Origin: Sporodiniella umbellata
Lineage: Eukaryota > Mucoromycota > Mucoromycetes > Mucorales > Rhizopodaceae
Direction: 5' to 3'
Assembly (NCBI GenBank): GCA_025677835.1
Contig: JAIXMR010000013.1
Coordinates: 279,817 to 343,816, forward strand
Length of the DNA: 64,000 nt
Positions 1 through 10,182 of this stretch are shown piece after piece (position 1 is the stretch's first letter; every line of letters starts with the position of its first letter). The notes below the pieces were generated by a model. That model had not been told where the DNA came from, did no database searches, and saw nothing but the letters and a program-made list of their open reading frames with translations. The position numbers were made by a program, and so were the translations under genes.

Positions 1-157
1 TCATACCACGCGTGATAGCAAAGAGGGTACCTGTGATACCTAGATAAAAAAGAACTGTACTGTTTGGCGTGATCTCAAAGTTTACTAAGGCTTCCGAATC
101 AAATAATGTGAAGAGAGCCAGTACTCCTGCAAACGATCCTGCTACGAACGATACAAA

Positions 158-188
<31 letters not shown>

Positions 189-1618
189 CATTAGTACAAC
201 ATAAAAAAATCCCGAGAAAATCTACCTTGCCATAAGTATAGTCTTTTCTTTTGGAAATTGATTTACATATCGATTGGCAAACTCATAGCTTTGACTGATA
301 CGAGTACGAAATAAATGAGGGAGTTCGTTGAACTCTCGAAATTCCCATTTGGCAATTGGGGAATATGTCCGGGAGCCAATCTGACCTGGATCTTTATGGT
401 ATTCCTGATGTTTATGTAACAAAGTCAATGATTTATCTACAGCTTCATGCCTTACCTCAAAATATTTAAAAAAGAAGAATAGCAAGAGATAAACAAATAT
501 AAAGGGTGCCAGAATACAATTGAGCAAGCCCATGAATACAAATCTTCTTTTTAGTCTAATACAACTTTAGATTTTTGTGTTTACATGCCTTTTTTTTTTT
601 TTCTTTTTTTCTATACCCTGCTACTAAAATAGGCTTATTTTTTTCTTTCAAAAACCTTTTTCTTACTTGCCCTCTTTTGTCGAAAACAAAATCAAACAAG
701 CAAAAAGACAGATTCCATTCGATATCTTTTGTGAACAGTTTCCTGTCCTTTAGGTAAGGTAGAGGGATCATCAAATTGAGCTTGTCCTTATTTAAAAGCG
801 CAATCAGGTAGTTTTCTTTACGCATAATTCTATTTGCAACATCGTACTCTGTTAATCGGAAGGATGATTGCTCAGAAGTATTGGGGTTGTTTTCTCGAAT
901 TTCAATTATACGCTCCAATACTGTTTGCCAAGATACAGTCTGCATATCTTCCTATTAACTACATATTAAGTACCTAGATTTACAGGTGGAAATCCCTATT
1001 TACGTCAGGTATATTTAACAGGTATATATAAAAGTTGTGCATTTCTCGCAATGCTGGTATATCAGTTACAAATCGAGCTACTTGCCATCCCCACCATAAT
1101 ACAAACATAGTCAGATAAAAAGATTTCGTTGTAGAAAGCTTAGATAAACACTGGGGAACAAGTACTTCGTTCAGTGAGTGGTGAGTAGGAATTTCAGAGT
1201 AATTCACACACCCAATTAAAAGAGTTGAAAATACAATCATAAAAACAAGTGTCCTACAAGAAAGGCTAATATCAGCAAAGTGTCTGAGCCATGTAAAGAT
1301 ATTTACATACAGCAGGTTAAGTAATCTAGCTAACAGTATGCAATAAATTCCCTTTCCTTGGTAGTATTCATACACTCGTTGGAAAAAGTAATCCATGTTC
1401 TCTACATTAGCCCACCTCCACATGGTTCTATCAATTGTAGAGACATGTTCTCTTGTCGAATGTGCTGTATTATTAACTGTTGGTCTTTCAAGAATGAGAG
1501 AGGCAGGAGCCTCTAAGTCTTCGTCTTCTTCAGAAGAGTACTGTTGCTTTACTTGGTTCAAGTTGAACTCTTCTTCGTCTTCGTCAGAATAATTCCGTAG
1601 CAATCTTGAACTGGACAT
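1..1618 (-). CDS. ATG9: Autophagy protein Atg9, N-terminal part (3' end outside window)
   Basis: Atg9 is the multispanning lipid scramblase of autophagy that travels in vesicles and seeds the phagophore. Four exons are seen: 1618-1004, 951 to about 580, about 533-226, and 158-1, continuing beyond the window. The acidic N-terminus (residues 1-45) is followed by the family block [17 protein letters not shown], hydrophobic helices, the [12 protein letters not shown] junction restored by splicing at 1003/952, then [15 protein letters not shown] and FPKEKT blocks. The last exon enters another membrane helix. The intron at 159-225 has an ACTAAT branch site and then 29 sense-strand A residues up to the AG. 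The border near 535-580 is not resolved because of a poly-A run. The start is the first Met before the acidic leader. Identification is firm; exact exon 2/3 borders are not. Confidence 0.93.
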
Positions 1619-1774
1619 TGTCTAAGAATAAAAACGAAAAAAAAAAAAAAAAAGATAAATGATATAAACAAAAGAAAATCGGACTATAAATGTTTGGCAT
1701 GAAAAAGAATCCACAGCTGACCCGACTGTCACGGCAATGGATGATACAGCCAAATAAACTAGACTGAACTGATA

Positions 1775-2099
1775 CAGTGCTTTCCGTGTGAGATCAAGTT
1801 GTCTAGATGTTTGAAGTTGATTTTACCGGCTTTTTGAGAATAAATTAGCCGTTTTTTTTTTTTGTTTTCTTGTTTTTTCTTTTTACAGTAAGTTGACTAG
1901 TTTCTGGTCAAATCAATTACAATGGTTCTCTATTTAGGCATTTAGGAAAACAGTCAATATAATTCCAAATGAAGTTTTGCAAATATTCTACTTCCTTTAA
2001 CTTACTTCTTTTGACTTTATCCTTCAAAGCTTTCCAAACTTGCTCAATAAGGCTGAGCTCAGAAGAATAAGAAGGAAGGAGTACAGGTATATGTCTGCC
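1775..2099 (-). mobile_element. Tc1/mariner-like element relic, 3' end with inverted-repeat arm
   Basis: On the minus strand 2099-1917 encodes about 60 uninterrupted codons ending in a stop. They contain LLPSYSSELSLIEQVWKALK, which matches the C-terminal DDE block (LPPYSPELNPIEQVW) of Tc1/mariner transposases. Upstream, after a short A/T-rich interruption, a HNSKFLEVRG-like stretch may be the preceding block, but stops interrupt it. Between the stop and a TA-CAGTG terminus at 1773-1779 lies a segment that is repeated in inverted orientation near 5240-5312. The rest of the transposase is missing or decayed, so this is a truncated, inactive copy. Confidence 0.7.
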
Positions 2100-2109
2100 A
2101 AATCAAACG

Positions 2110-4110
2110 AAAAAAAAAATTCCTCTAACCTCAAGAAACTTGCTGTTATGTAAGGAAATAATGAACAATTAATTTTCAAATAAAAGTAAGATAGTTTGTG
2201 GAGATATAGCCCAATGAATTTTAAAAAAAACTAGCTCTAGTCCGCTAAACATGCACAAAAAAAGTAGTCAAAGAAATTTACCATCAACAATAGAACAAGA
2301 TGTATGTTTGTATATTGTAGCTATCAATTAAGCGAAATAATATCAGCTCTTCAACAAATGAAATATGAACCACCTGTCCATATACTCAGAGATGAAAAAG
2401 CATTGTAAAGTAACAGAGAGTTTTATAAATGACAAACAAGAACACTCAAACTGACAATTACATTAAAAAAAGGGCTCTTTCAAAAGCGACAGAACTTTGA
2501 TTCGTTTTTCTTTGAAATGTCTAGACTATCCGTTAAATAAACTGTCAGTTTCTATGAATATCTTGCAAAACTTACACCCTAAGAAGGGTACCGAGTGAAA
2601 TAAGAAACTAGTGTAATAACCATCATTTAGCTGTTTTTTTTTTTTTTTTTAAAAAAAAAGATCTTAAATACATAAAGGTGTGTACAACAGTAAGATACAC
2701 TCCTACTACTTTTTAATAGCTATTGTTAAATCAGCTAAAGTAAATATATAGATACAAAAACAAAACTAATTACAGGATAGTTTTTATTGCGATAACTAGA
2801 GTATGATAGCGGTCATTACACAGGTAGTTCTATTGGATGTGGTTCCTACGATACGACAAAAACAAAGGAGAAATCATATCAAAGTGTCTGGAGTTGTATT
2901 GCAGTTTACCATTAACAGTATTTGGTTGTATTGAAATATTGTCCATGAGAAATGTTTTAAGTTCAAGGCGAGACTCTAAAATCAAATGATATTTTATTTA
3001 GTAATCACTGGGGTCCTTTTATATGTTTTTTTTTAAGACCAAGTCATGAAGCTGACTTAGAGCGCGGTAAGTTTTTATATCCCTTAATACAGTCTGTGTC
3101 TACAGACTAAAAAGAACCACGATTGACTTTACAAGTATCTATATCACCATTTGTGCCCAAGTAAGTGCTTTAAAAAAGGATGACTTACCCAATGGTTAAC
3201 ATTACAAACGATATGAAAAAAAAGTGCAGTTAAGATTATTTAAGTAGACTTTTACAAGACTCCCACTGCATATGTTTTTAAAACAAACAAAGTCTTGAGT
3301 GATTCAATATATGTCAATTCATTAGATGACAATCCCAAACGGCCTTCATTAATGCAGGTCAATGAGCCAGACGAAGGCGAACAAGAACAAGCTGAAAAAA
3401 AAACAAAATGAGAATTGTACTAAAATTATCTAACACAAAATATTTATCGCTCAATGTTTGTATGTACAGGTATTTGTGAATAGCTTATAGAGTCACAAGA
3501 TAGATGAAAACCCTTATAATCCTATTGCTTGTATCGTCAAAGACACACATAATTTTGCTCAATTACTATTACAAGAGGTGTCAGACACCAGGAGAGCAAA
3601 TGAAGTCAGTAATACCGATTTAGGTTCTGGAAGCTAGCTGTTTCTTCCACCATTAACTCCATGTATCCTATTTTCAAAAACCGACACTCTAAACTGTTTA
3701 CTGAGCAACAGCTGAACATAATGAAGGATTGTATAAATGACCAAAAGAAAACATCTCAAATTATTGCGTTATTCGAATCAATTGATTAATTGTTCGATTT
3801 GCTGCTACTCTGCCAATTTGAGTAAATGAAAACCCAAAGTAAATGAGTTTACATCTTATTAGCAATTTCATATACTCATTTAACCCTAACGCCAATGCAG
3901 TTATTGATTTTATTTATTAAAAGAAATACAAAAAAAAAAAATTAGAGCTCTGAGCAATACAAACTGTCGAGGCTTATCTGGTTAGTGTCAGTAAAATTTA
4001 TTTTGATGCAAGTATAAAAGGTTGACTTTACACAACCAGGTATATTGCATTTTTTAGAATAACCAAGTGTACCAAATGCAACATAAGCATTTTCCTCATC
4101 AAGCCTTGAA
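2110..4110. other. AT-rich gene-free stretch with decayed coding traces
   Basis: No complete gene is seen. The stretch 3244-3411 (plus) is open for 55 codons without an early ATG and ends in an acidic tail (EPDEGEQEQ), so it may be the decayed end of an ORF belonging to the same dead element as the relic at 4111-4769. Poly-T and poly-A runs occur around 2634-2659. Confidence 0.4.
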
Positions 4111-4769
4111 ATGTTGTTCACTATTATGTTTCAAGAATACAACATCACCATAGAATCTGGTGAAATCGTCTCAAGCGTTACTTCGTGTTCTGCTGCTGCT
4201 AATAATCGCTCCACATTTGATTTCGACCGCAGAATAGATGTACTAGTTCATGATTTTTGCTACGATATTTGCAATGAATACTGTCATATTAAACTTAAGA
4301 GAAAAAATGCTAATAAGAGACTCTTAACACACCAATAATCGAAACCTATCCGTATCAATGGCGTTATCTTGAAGGATGTGAGAGCTGAAACAAATTTAGA
4401 TAATAATTACTTGATTTATGTGAAATTTTGGGGTAACAATGAATATATCTATTGTATGAAACTCTTGAGAATGTACACTTTATTGGTCAAAGCAGTTCTA
4501 CCCATTTGCCTATCCGCCTCATCGAGCTCGAAAATTTTTACTCCACCATCAAAGACTTGTATCAATGGTGTCAATATATATTGCATCAAAGTCGAAAGCT
4601 AGCCCTTAGTGTCTTCAAAGGAAAGTGTAAGTATGAGACATTTGATATTGGCCGCCCATCTACTCCTATATACCTCAGCCCTAAAAGAGTAACCATAAGT
4701 GAGCCATTGAATATGTATTATTCATACAATAGGAGCAAAATAAAACTAAAGGAAATTACTGGTAGATAA
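4111..4769 (+). pseudogene. Broken ORF of an unidentified, probably dispersed repeat-associated family
   Basis: Three overlapping open segments read as one protein interrupted by a stop and a frameshift. The first (4111-4338) contains FDRRIDVLVHDF. After the stop near 4336, the frame continues with PIRINGVILKDV and WGNNEYIY. Near 4450 the sense moves to the next frame, giving LLYETLENVHFIGQSSS, HLPIRLIELENFYSTIK and LYQWCQYIL up to 4769. The organisation resembles uncharacterised multi-copy ORFs of Mucorales genomes as I recall them; that link is inference. It lies between the two inverted transposon relics and is probably dead. Confidence 0.4.
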
Positions 4770-5129
4770 TCATATCTCATGTGCTATGCCAACCCTTTCG
4801 CTTTCATCTAAAACCACAACTATTGACATACATTCATTGTTACAAATAAACATAGAGCCAAAACACTTTCATATTTAATACAATAAATAACAAAAAAAGT
4901 GTTGAAGGTCATCCTTGTTAGAAATTGGAACCGGAGATCTATACTTCCTTCTTGAGTTACAATATTAAGAGTATTTGGAGAGAGCTTATTAAATGGCTTT
5001 GTTTAGCAACGCTGTCCCATCAATTTATTTTTAAATCTTGTGTTTAAACCCTTCACCTTTTTTTAAAAATATTAAACTGTGCAGTAAAATATATCAGGTT
5101 TTTTGCTATATAGTAATATTGTATTCTAA

Positions 5130-5315
5130 ACATTGTCAAGCATTTACAGAACTTCATTCGGCATTATATTAATTACTTTCTTAAATGCTTAAATAAAAAA
5201 CCTTTGTAATTGATTTGACCAGAGATTGGTCTGCTCATTGTAAAAAAAAACGGCTAGTTTATTCTCAAAGAGCCGGTCAGTTTAACTTCAAACATTTGGT
5301 CAAACTTAGTCTTGT
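5130..5315 (+). mobile_element. Second Tc1/mariner-like relic, inverted relative to the copy at 1775-2099
   Basis: The plus strand from about 5138 to 5312 aligns with the minus strand of the copy at 1.8-2.1 kb. It shares the degenerate end of the transposase frame (TTACAGAACTTCATTCGG matching TTGCAAAACTTCATTTGG), the TTGTAATTGATTTGACCAG motif after the stop, and the arm ACGGCTAGTTTATTCTC followed by GCCGGT and AACTTCAAACAT. Identity looks near 75 percent. The outer TA-CAGTG terminus is not recognisable. The two relics therefore point outwards from a 3.3-kb interior. Confidence 0.6.
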
Positions 5316-7764
5316 TTTTCTAGCCTCCCATAGGAGAGCGAGTTTTTTTAAAAAAAAAAGTAAAAATAAAAATAAAAATTGGCCAGACGCCTTCTATTCG
5401 GTTATACTTTGACAAACGATTTAACGCAAGAGTATATAACGAAAAAATAGTCTCACAAGTATGTCGCAAAATGCAAAAAAAAAAAAAAAAAAAAAAAAAA
5501 AAGCGAATGAACTTTTATTATATTCATATGCTAAATTAAATTTCTTTGTGGACCTTCAAAAAAAAACTAGCTCGGTATGTATAGACGAAAGGAGACCTCA
5601 AAAAACAGCAACCCTATTTTTTGTATTGCACAAAGGGGCTTTTGCCCTGAGTCTGTTTTTAGGCCATCAAAAATTGTCTATTAATGTAGAAGTATGCAGT
5701 GAATATAGCTAAAGTAAACTCGATTTCTTATGTAGTAAGTCATTAATGTAAGAATAAAAGATTTTGTAGCCCATGACGATTGTAAGGGCCCACATGAAAT
5801 TTTCCAGATGACAAGAATCTTTTTCTTTTCGTTTCTTGTAAAGACAAACTTACGAAATCATTAAAACAGACAACAACTTTGAGGAAAAGAGATTCTTCCT
5901 ATTTTTAATTAAAAGCAGTATCTTCCTTGATGATTATTGAACCGTTTTGTAAACGCACCTGATAGAAAAAAGCCCCTAATCGCCAAATACTTCCTTTTAT
6001 ATACAAAAACGCCTTCAATTCTATTTAAAAAATAGATTGATTTTTTGGTCAGCTCCATCTAAAGATGTAATCTAACACAAAGCTATTAGCGCACCTTATT
6101 TATTCGCCTATACTGGAAGAGTCTGGACTCACTTTTGAATTGTGATTTTCCAAAAAAAAAAAAAAAAAAAAAGAAAAGGAAAAGACTTTGTTATTTGGGG
6201 CAATCAAACTTGTTTCACCTACTCAATCGCTTTTGTTGCCAATCAACTTTAGTAATTTTTTGAAGCGTTTTTGTAGCCAATACTGTCGAGTATATTAGCC
6301 ATTAGTATATATCGTTTTAAGAGTATGAACGTTTGAACAATGCTATATGATAAACCTTATTCGATTTACTGTTCGCCATTCTACTCACTTCCCTTCACTC
6401 GCTTCGATGACTATGATTCGGGTATATTCCTTTTACCTACAAAAATTCACTCACATAACCTGAGGGCCACAAACTCTATATTTCTGAGCTAGGTCTGAAT
6501 TACAAGTTTCCTTCAAAAAGCAATACTCCGTGTAGCTTGATAACATAGTGGAATTGAAAATACGCTATACTGAAAACGCAAAAATAAACCGAGAAAACAA
6601 ACTAAAAAATGGGCATAATACATATTGGGCCTATAAGTAGTGTGACCAAGCTTTCAATCGAGCCAAGAATAAAATTAGATCGTTTAACCAAGTAGGAGCA
6701 TGCAACAATTGAAAAGATAGTGGTTCTTGTTTTTCAGTTCATTTTTTATGTAAATGTTTAGAGACTGCGATTTAATCGGCACTGCACCGTAACTTTTTCT
6801 ATATCTCATACATTAAGAATTTTTAAAAAATCATATTCAAGCTCAAAACATGTATTACATGTCAAAAGTTCTAATGAACACAAATATTATGAATCTTTTT
6901 CATTTACAGTAAAATAAAGACGCGTTTCTTTGGTGTTTCAAAGTTAAACACTTTAAACTTTTTGTTCATCAATAGAAAGCTGATACTGCTACTATATCTT
7001 AAGTAAGCCATCAGTCAAGCTCTTGCTAACCACCTGCCCATCTTATAATATGGAAGTATCATAAATTTACAACTGTTTTTTAGTACTTTATTGCTTTAAA
7101 TAGGGTGAAATAAGTAAAACATTGCCTGAAAAAAAACAACATTTCAAATAATTTAATTTACAAAAAAAATTAAAGACGTATGCCAGTTAAAAGCTGTGGT
7201 ATAAGTCTCGATAAAAAAAAAAGAAAATAAGACAAGCGTAAATAATTTTAATTTCCAAGAAACAAGCTTTGTTCTGCGTTATTGATATACCATGTTCGTC
7301 TTTACTGGACTCCTTTGAAGGGTGTTAGACAAAATCCATGCACAAGTTTATAAAGGCTGCCTCGTAAAAAAAGCGAGTCGCTGGTCAATCGTATCAAACA
7401 TACATCAAAAAAGAAAGCTTACAGCAGTAAACTCTAGGAAAAAGCGCCCGATCTTTGGATGTTGAAGGCTTACAAAAACTGAAAATGACAAACTTTAATC
7501 GCCATCTCTGAATCAGGCAACAAAAAATCAAGTGGCTACTAAATAAATTGATTGGTCACAAATGTATTTACATGACTGAGGCAAGTTTAATTGGTCGAGA
7601 AATTATCGAATTCTATTTTTGAATTTCAAGTGCAAATCAATGTAGGCTTGATTTACTTACAAAAGGAGGAAAGGAGGGGAAACACTTTCATTAATTAATG
7701 AAATAAGGTAAAATAATGGGTCAACAAGATTAATGTGGGGAGGGATCTTTAATTAAATTCAGTG
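5316..7764. other. Long AT-rich intergenic stretch, no gene recognised
   Basis: Only homopolymer runs (for example A runs near 5476-5502 and 6153-6171) and short random frames are seen. Nothing resembles a conserved protein, tRNA or rRNA. The last 100 bp lead into the promoter of the secreted-protein gene. Confidence 0.6.
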
Positions 7765-7772
7765 TATAAAAA
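7765..7772 (+). promoter_or_regulatory. TATA box of the small secreted-protein gene
   Basis: TATAAAAA followed by GCCC lies 60 bp upstream of the ATG at 7832. The same TATAAAAAGCC core precedes the trehalase gene at 31600, which also encodes a secreted protein. Confidence 0.55.
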
Positions 7773-7831
7773 GCCCAACTATTTTCGCATTTCTTCAAGA
7801 CATTATTTTGTTTCTTTTTTATTACCTAGTC

Positions 7832-8368
7832 ATGCTCTTTTATTTATTATCTGTAGTTCTGGTGATTCTTTGCACTTTTGTAAAAGCTGACCAAATCAAT
7901 ATTATTGAACCACCAAGCCTTTCTGTTTTTCGTGCAAACGATGAGATAAACTTTGCCTATAGCAGTAAGTATAGCAAACGATTTAAAAAATAGTATGTTA
8001 ACTTTTGATTTTTTTGTTATTAGTTCGATCGATGGGTATGGCAAGAGTGTGGGGCGCATCTGTCACGCTCGTGCAAACGGACAACAATAAATCTATTGAA
8101 GGCTTCCCTTCATTGGATTACAGTGCAAATGATGAAAAAGAAATAAGTGATAAATGGACTATTCCAAGTACCATTGCCAATGGAACATACACCTTTTGTG
8201 TAGCAGCAAAGTAAAACACAGTTATATACACACGAAGAAAAAAAAACTAACCGACATGCTTTTAGTGTATCGTATCCCTGTTCTCAGTCGAACAATGGAA
8301 AGGGCCCATTCAAGCAATGTCAGGATATGATATACAAAAATGCCACCTTTACAATTTTAAATTCTTGA
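7832..8368 (+). CDS. Small secreted protein, possible Kre9/KNH-like beta-sandwich
   Basis: Three exons (7832-7964, 8024-8210, 8266-8368) encode about 140 residues. Residues 1-19 form a clear signal peptide (MLFYLLSVVLVILCTFVKA). The mature part begins with INIIEPPSLSVF and continues with FAYSIRSMGMARVWGASVTL, a WTIPS segment and a cysteine pair in YPCSQSNNG and FKQCQDM, ending ATFTIL. The fold pattern (short beta-rich domain, IxxPxxLSVFxANDxIxFxYS) recalls the Ser/Thr-rich GPI-anchored Kre9/Knh1-type domain, but no GPI signal follows. The function is unknown; cell-wall or extracellular location is inferred. A TATA box stands 60 bp upstream. A longer reading upstream would need a non-ATG start, so Met at 7832 is chosen. 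Confidence 0.7.
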
Positions 8369-8690
8369 AAGAAACACATAGACTTTCCTTTCATTCGACC
8401 CTAAAAAATGTCAATCTTAATTGGTGTGGTTGTTTTTATATAAATTGCAAATAAACTTCAAGCCCTTTGTTTTACTTCTCGAAACAGTTTAAAATAGAAG
8501 CCAAGTTATATTGCTTTTTAAGGGACAGAAAATAACGCCTTTTAATCTAGAGAGATTACTTTGTATTATGAACGATCATGTTCTATTAGTACCTAAAGCT
8601 TTTTTTTTTGATAGAAACACTTAATAATTCACTATTTAAATACTAATCCATCTTGATTTCATGATACAATATATGCTTTCTGAGCTATTG

Positions 8691-9733
8691 TTAAAATAGG
8701 TAATATACAAAAAAAGGAACTGCGCACACATTTTCCCAAGTATTCCAAATCCGATAAGAACTAATGCTTGTATATAGGAGACATTTAGATAGACTAAGTT
8801 GTGTTATGACTATTTTTTTTTTTTTTTGGGATACTAATGCTGAGTGCTTACCAGACAACGCTTCAATATTCGATGCAAGAACAATAGCACCTACAAGCCA
8901 TGCGTATTCAAGCTGTCTATAGTCCCAAATAACCATCAAAATTAAAAGCATTTTTCCAAAACTTGATATGATTAGAGCCATTGATACATAGTTATATCTT
9001 AAAAATTGTTTAAGAATCAAACTGGCCTATCCTTTTTTTCCCGTTGTTTAAATACCTAATTTTCTTTTTTTTTCTCATCCAAAGACAACGAAGCCATATC
9101 ACCAAGTTTACAAAACAATGAAACATGACAAATTCTATTATTAATTCAGTGCCTTTTTCATTTTAGTTTTATACTACCAAAGATACAAAGTGCTAAAATA
9201 TAAAGGTATTGATAAGGTAGTGACTTCTCAATGAATCTTGCATCGTACGTGGTATAATACTTTTCCAATCGAAACCATTTTATATCTAAAATAGATCCAG
9301 TCAGACTTATTCATAAGAGCTCTTTTTTGTTTGGCCTCAAAAAAACGCTTACAGACTTCAAAGAGAATGAGTAGCACTGCAAACCGTACGACATGTGGCT
9401 ATTTCAATAAGTTAAAACGGGTTTTGACAAATACTCTGTTTATTTTTAGCCATTTACCTCTACTCCCTCTTGCCGAGTTATCCTATTAAATAGTAGGTGG
9501 CGATATACTTGCGGTTTATGAAGTAGCATGTCTATAAATATTATAACAAAATCATGTTCGATGTACTTGTCTGCAAATTGATTGCACTGATCCTAATTGT
9601 CTCCTTTCATTTTTAATAAAATGATAATATAACATTATCTGTACATTACACATATTGTAAGTCGGATGTTATCTTTACTGTACTGTGTAAAAAGATTTTT
9701 GACAGAAATTCCACATTCCACACAGGTGCACAT
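8691..9733 (-). CDS. ARV1: Arv1 family ER lipid/sterol homeostasis protein
   Basis: Arv1 is an ER membrane protein needed for sterol distribution, sphingolipid metabolism and GPI-anchor synthesis. Seven exons (9733-9650, 9592-9458, 9398-9353, 9285-9178, 9134-9056, 9021-8852, 8809-8691) sum to 246 codons plus stop. The N-terminal ARV homology domain is clear: CVECG, FTQYSKDNIRLTIC, then CDQCNQFADKYIEHD with its zinc-binding cysteine pairs, and IIFIDMLLHKPQVYRHLLFN. The middle has KWFRLEKYYTTYDARFIE and the C-terminal half has several hydrophobic helices (ALIISSFGKMLLILMVIWDY, VLASNIEALS). The annotated Met lies only 17 bp from the end of a MITE at 9751-10180; an in-frame Met inside the MITE at 9931 could extend the protein by 66 residues. 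Confidence 0.92.
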
Positions 9734-9748
9734 TAAAAAAAAAGCAAG

Positions 9749-10182
9749 TACAGTGTTTCCACCCCCAATTTTCGCTTTCCAACTGACTGATTTCGCTTTA
9801 GTCTCCGACCAATTTTCGTTTTTATAAAGTCCAATCTTCGCTTTTTTATTGGCCAAAATTCGTTTTGGTAAAGCACATTTTTCGCTTTTGTTTGCTTTAA
9901 AGTTCGCTTTTACATCACTCAATTTTCGCATTTGACCTCAAGGCTTACTAAAGTGGCTCTTTATTAAGACATTTTTGGAAGTTATTGACAGAGTGATTTG
10001 CAATGTTGTGAAGAACTTTTCTGCTAACACTTCTGCCTGCTTCAATAGTTCTAGTTTTCAAAAAAGTTGTTATTCATTGAAATGTAAACACGAAAATTGA
10101 GTGATGTAAAAGCGAAAAATGAGCTTTACCAAAACGAATTTTGGCCAATAAAAAAGCGAAAATTGAGGGTAGAGGCACTATA
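9749..10182. mobile_element. MITE with long TIRs built of about 22-bp subrepeats, TA target duplication
   Basis: The element spans 9751-10180 and is flanked by TA at 9749-9750 and 10181-10182. The termini are TACAGTGTTTCCACCCCCAA and, inverted, TATAGTGCCTCTACCCTCAA. The left arm (9751-9937) consists of about eight irregular repeats with core AAGCGAAAATTG read on the minus strand. The right arm (10088-10180) is the same array with two internal deletions. The central 150 bp (9938-10087) has no coding potential. A TA duplication and CAGTG-like ends are typical of non-autonomous Tc1/mariner-superfamily MITEs. No transposase is encoded. Confidence 0.8.

Noticed and set aside
5461..5712. 83-codon frame with a Lys run
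   Set aside because: Arises from a poly-A run; no conserved features.
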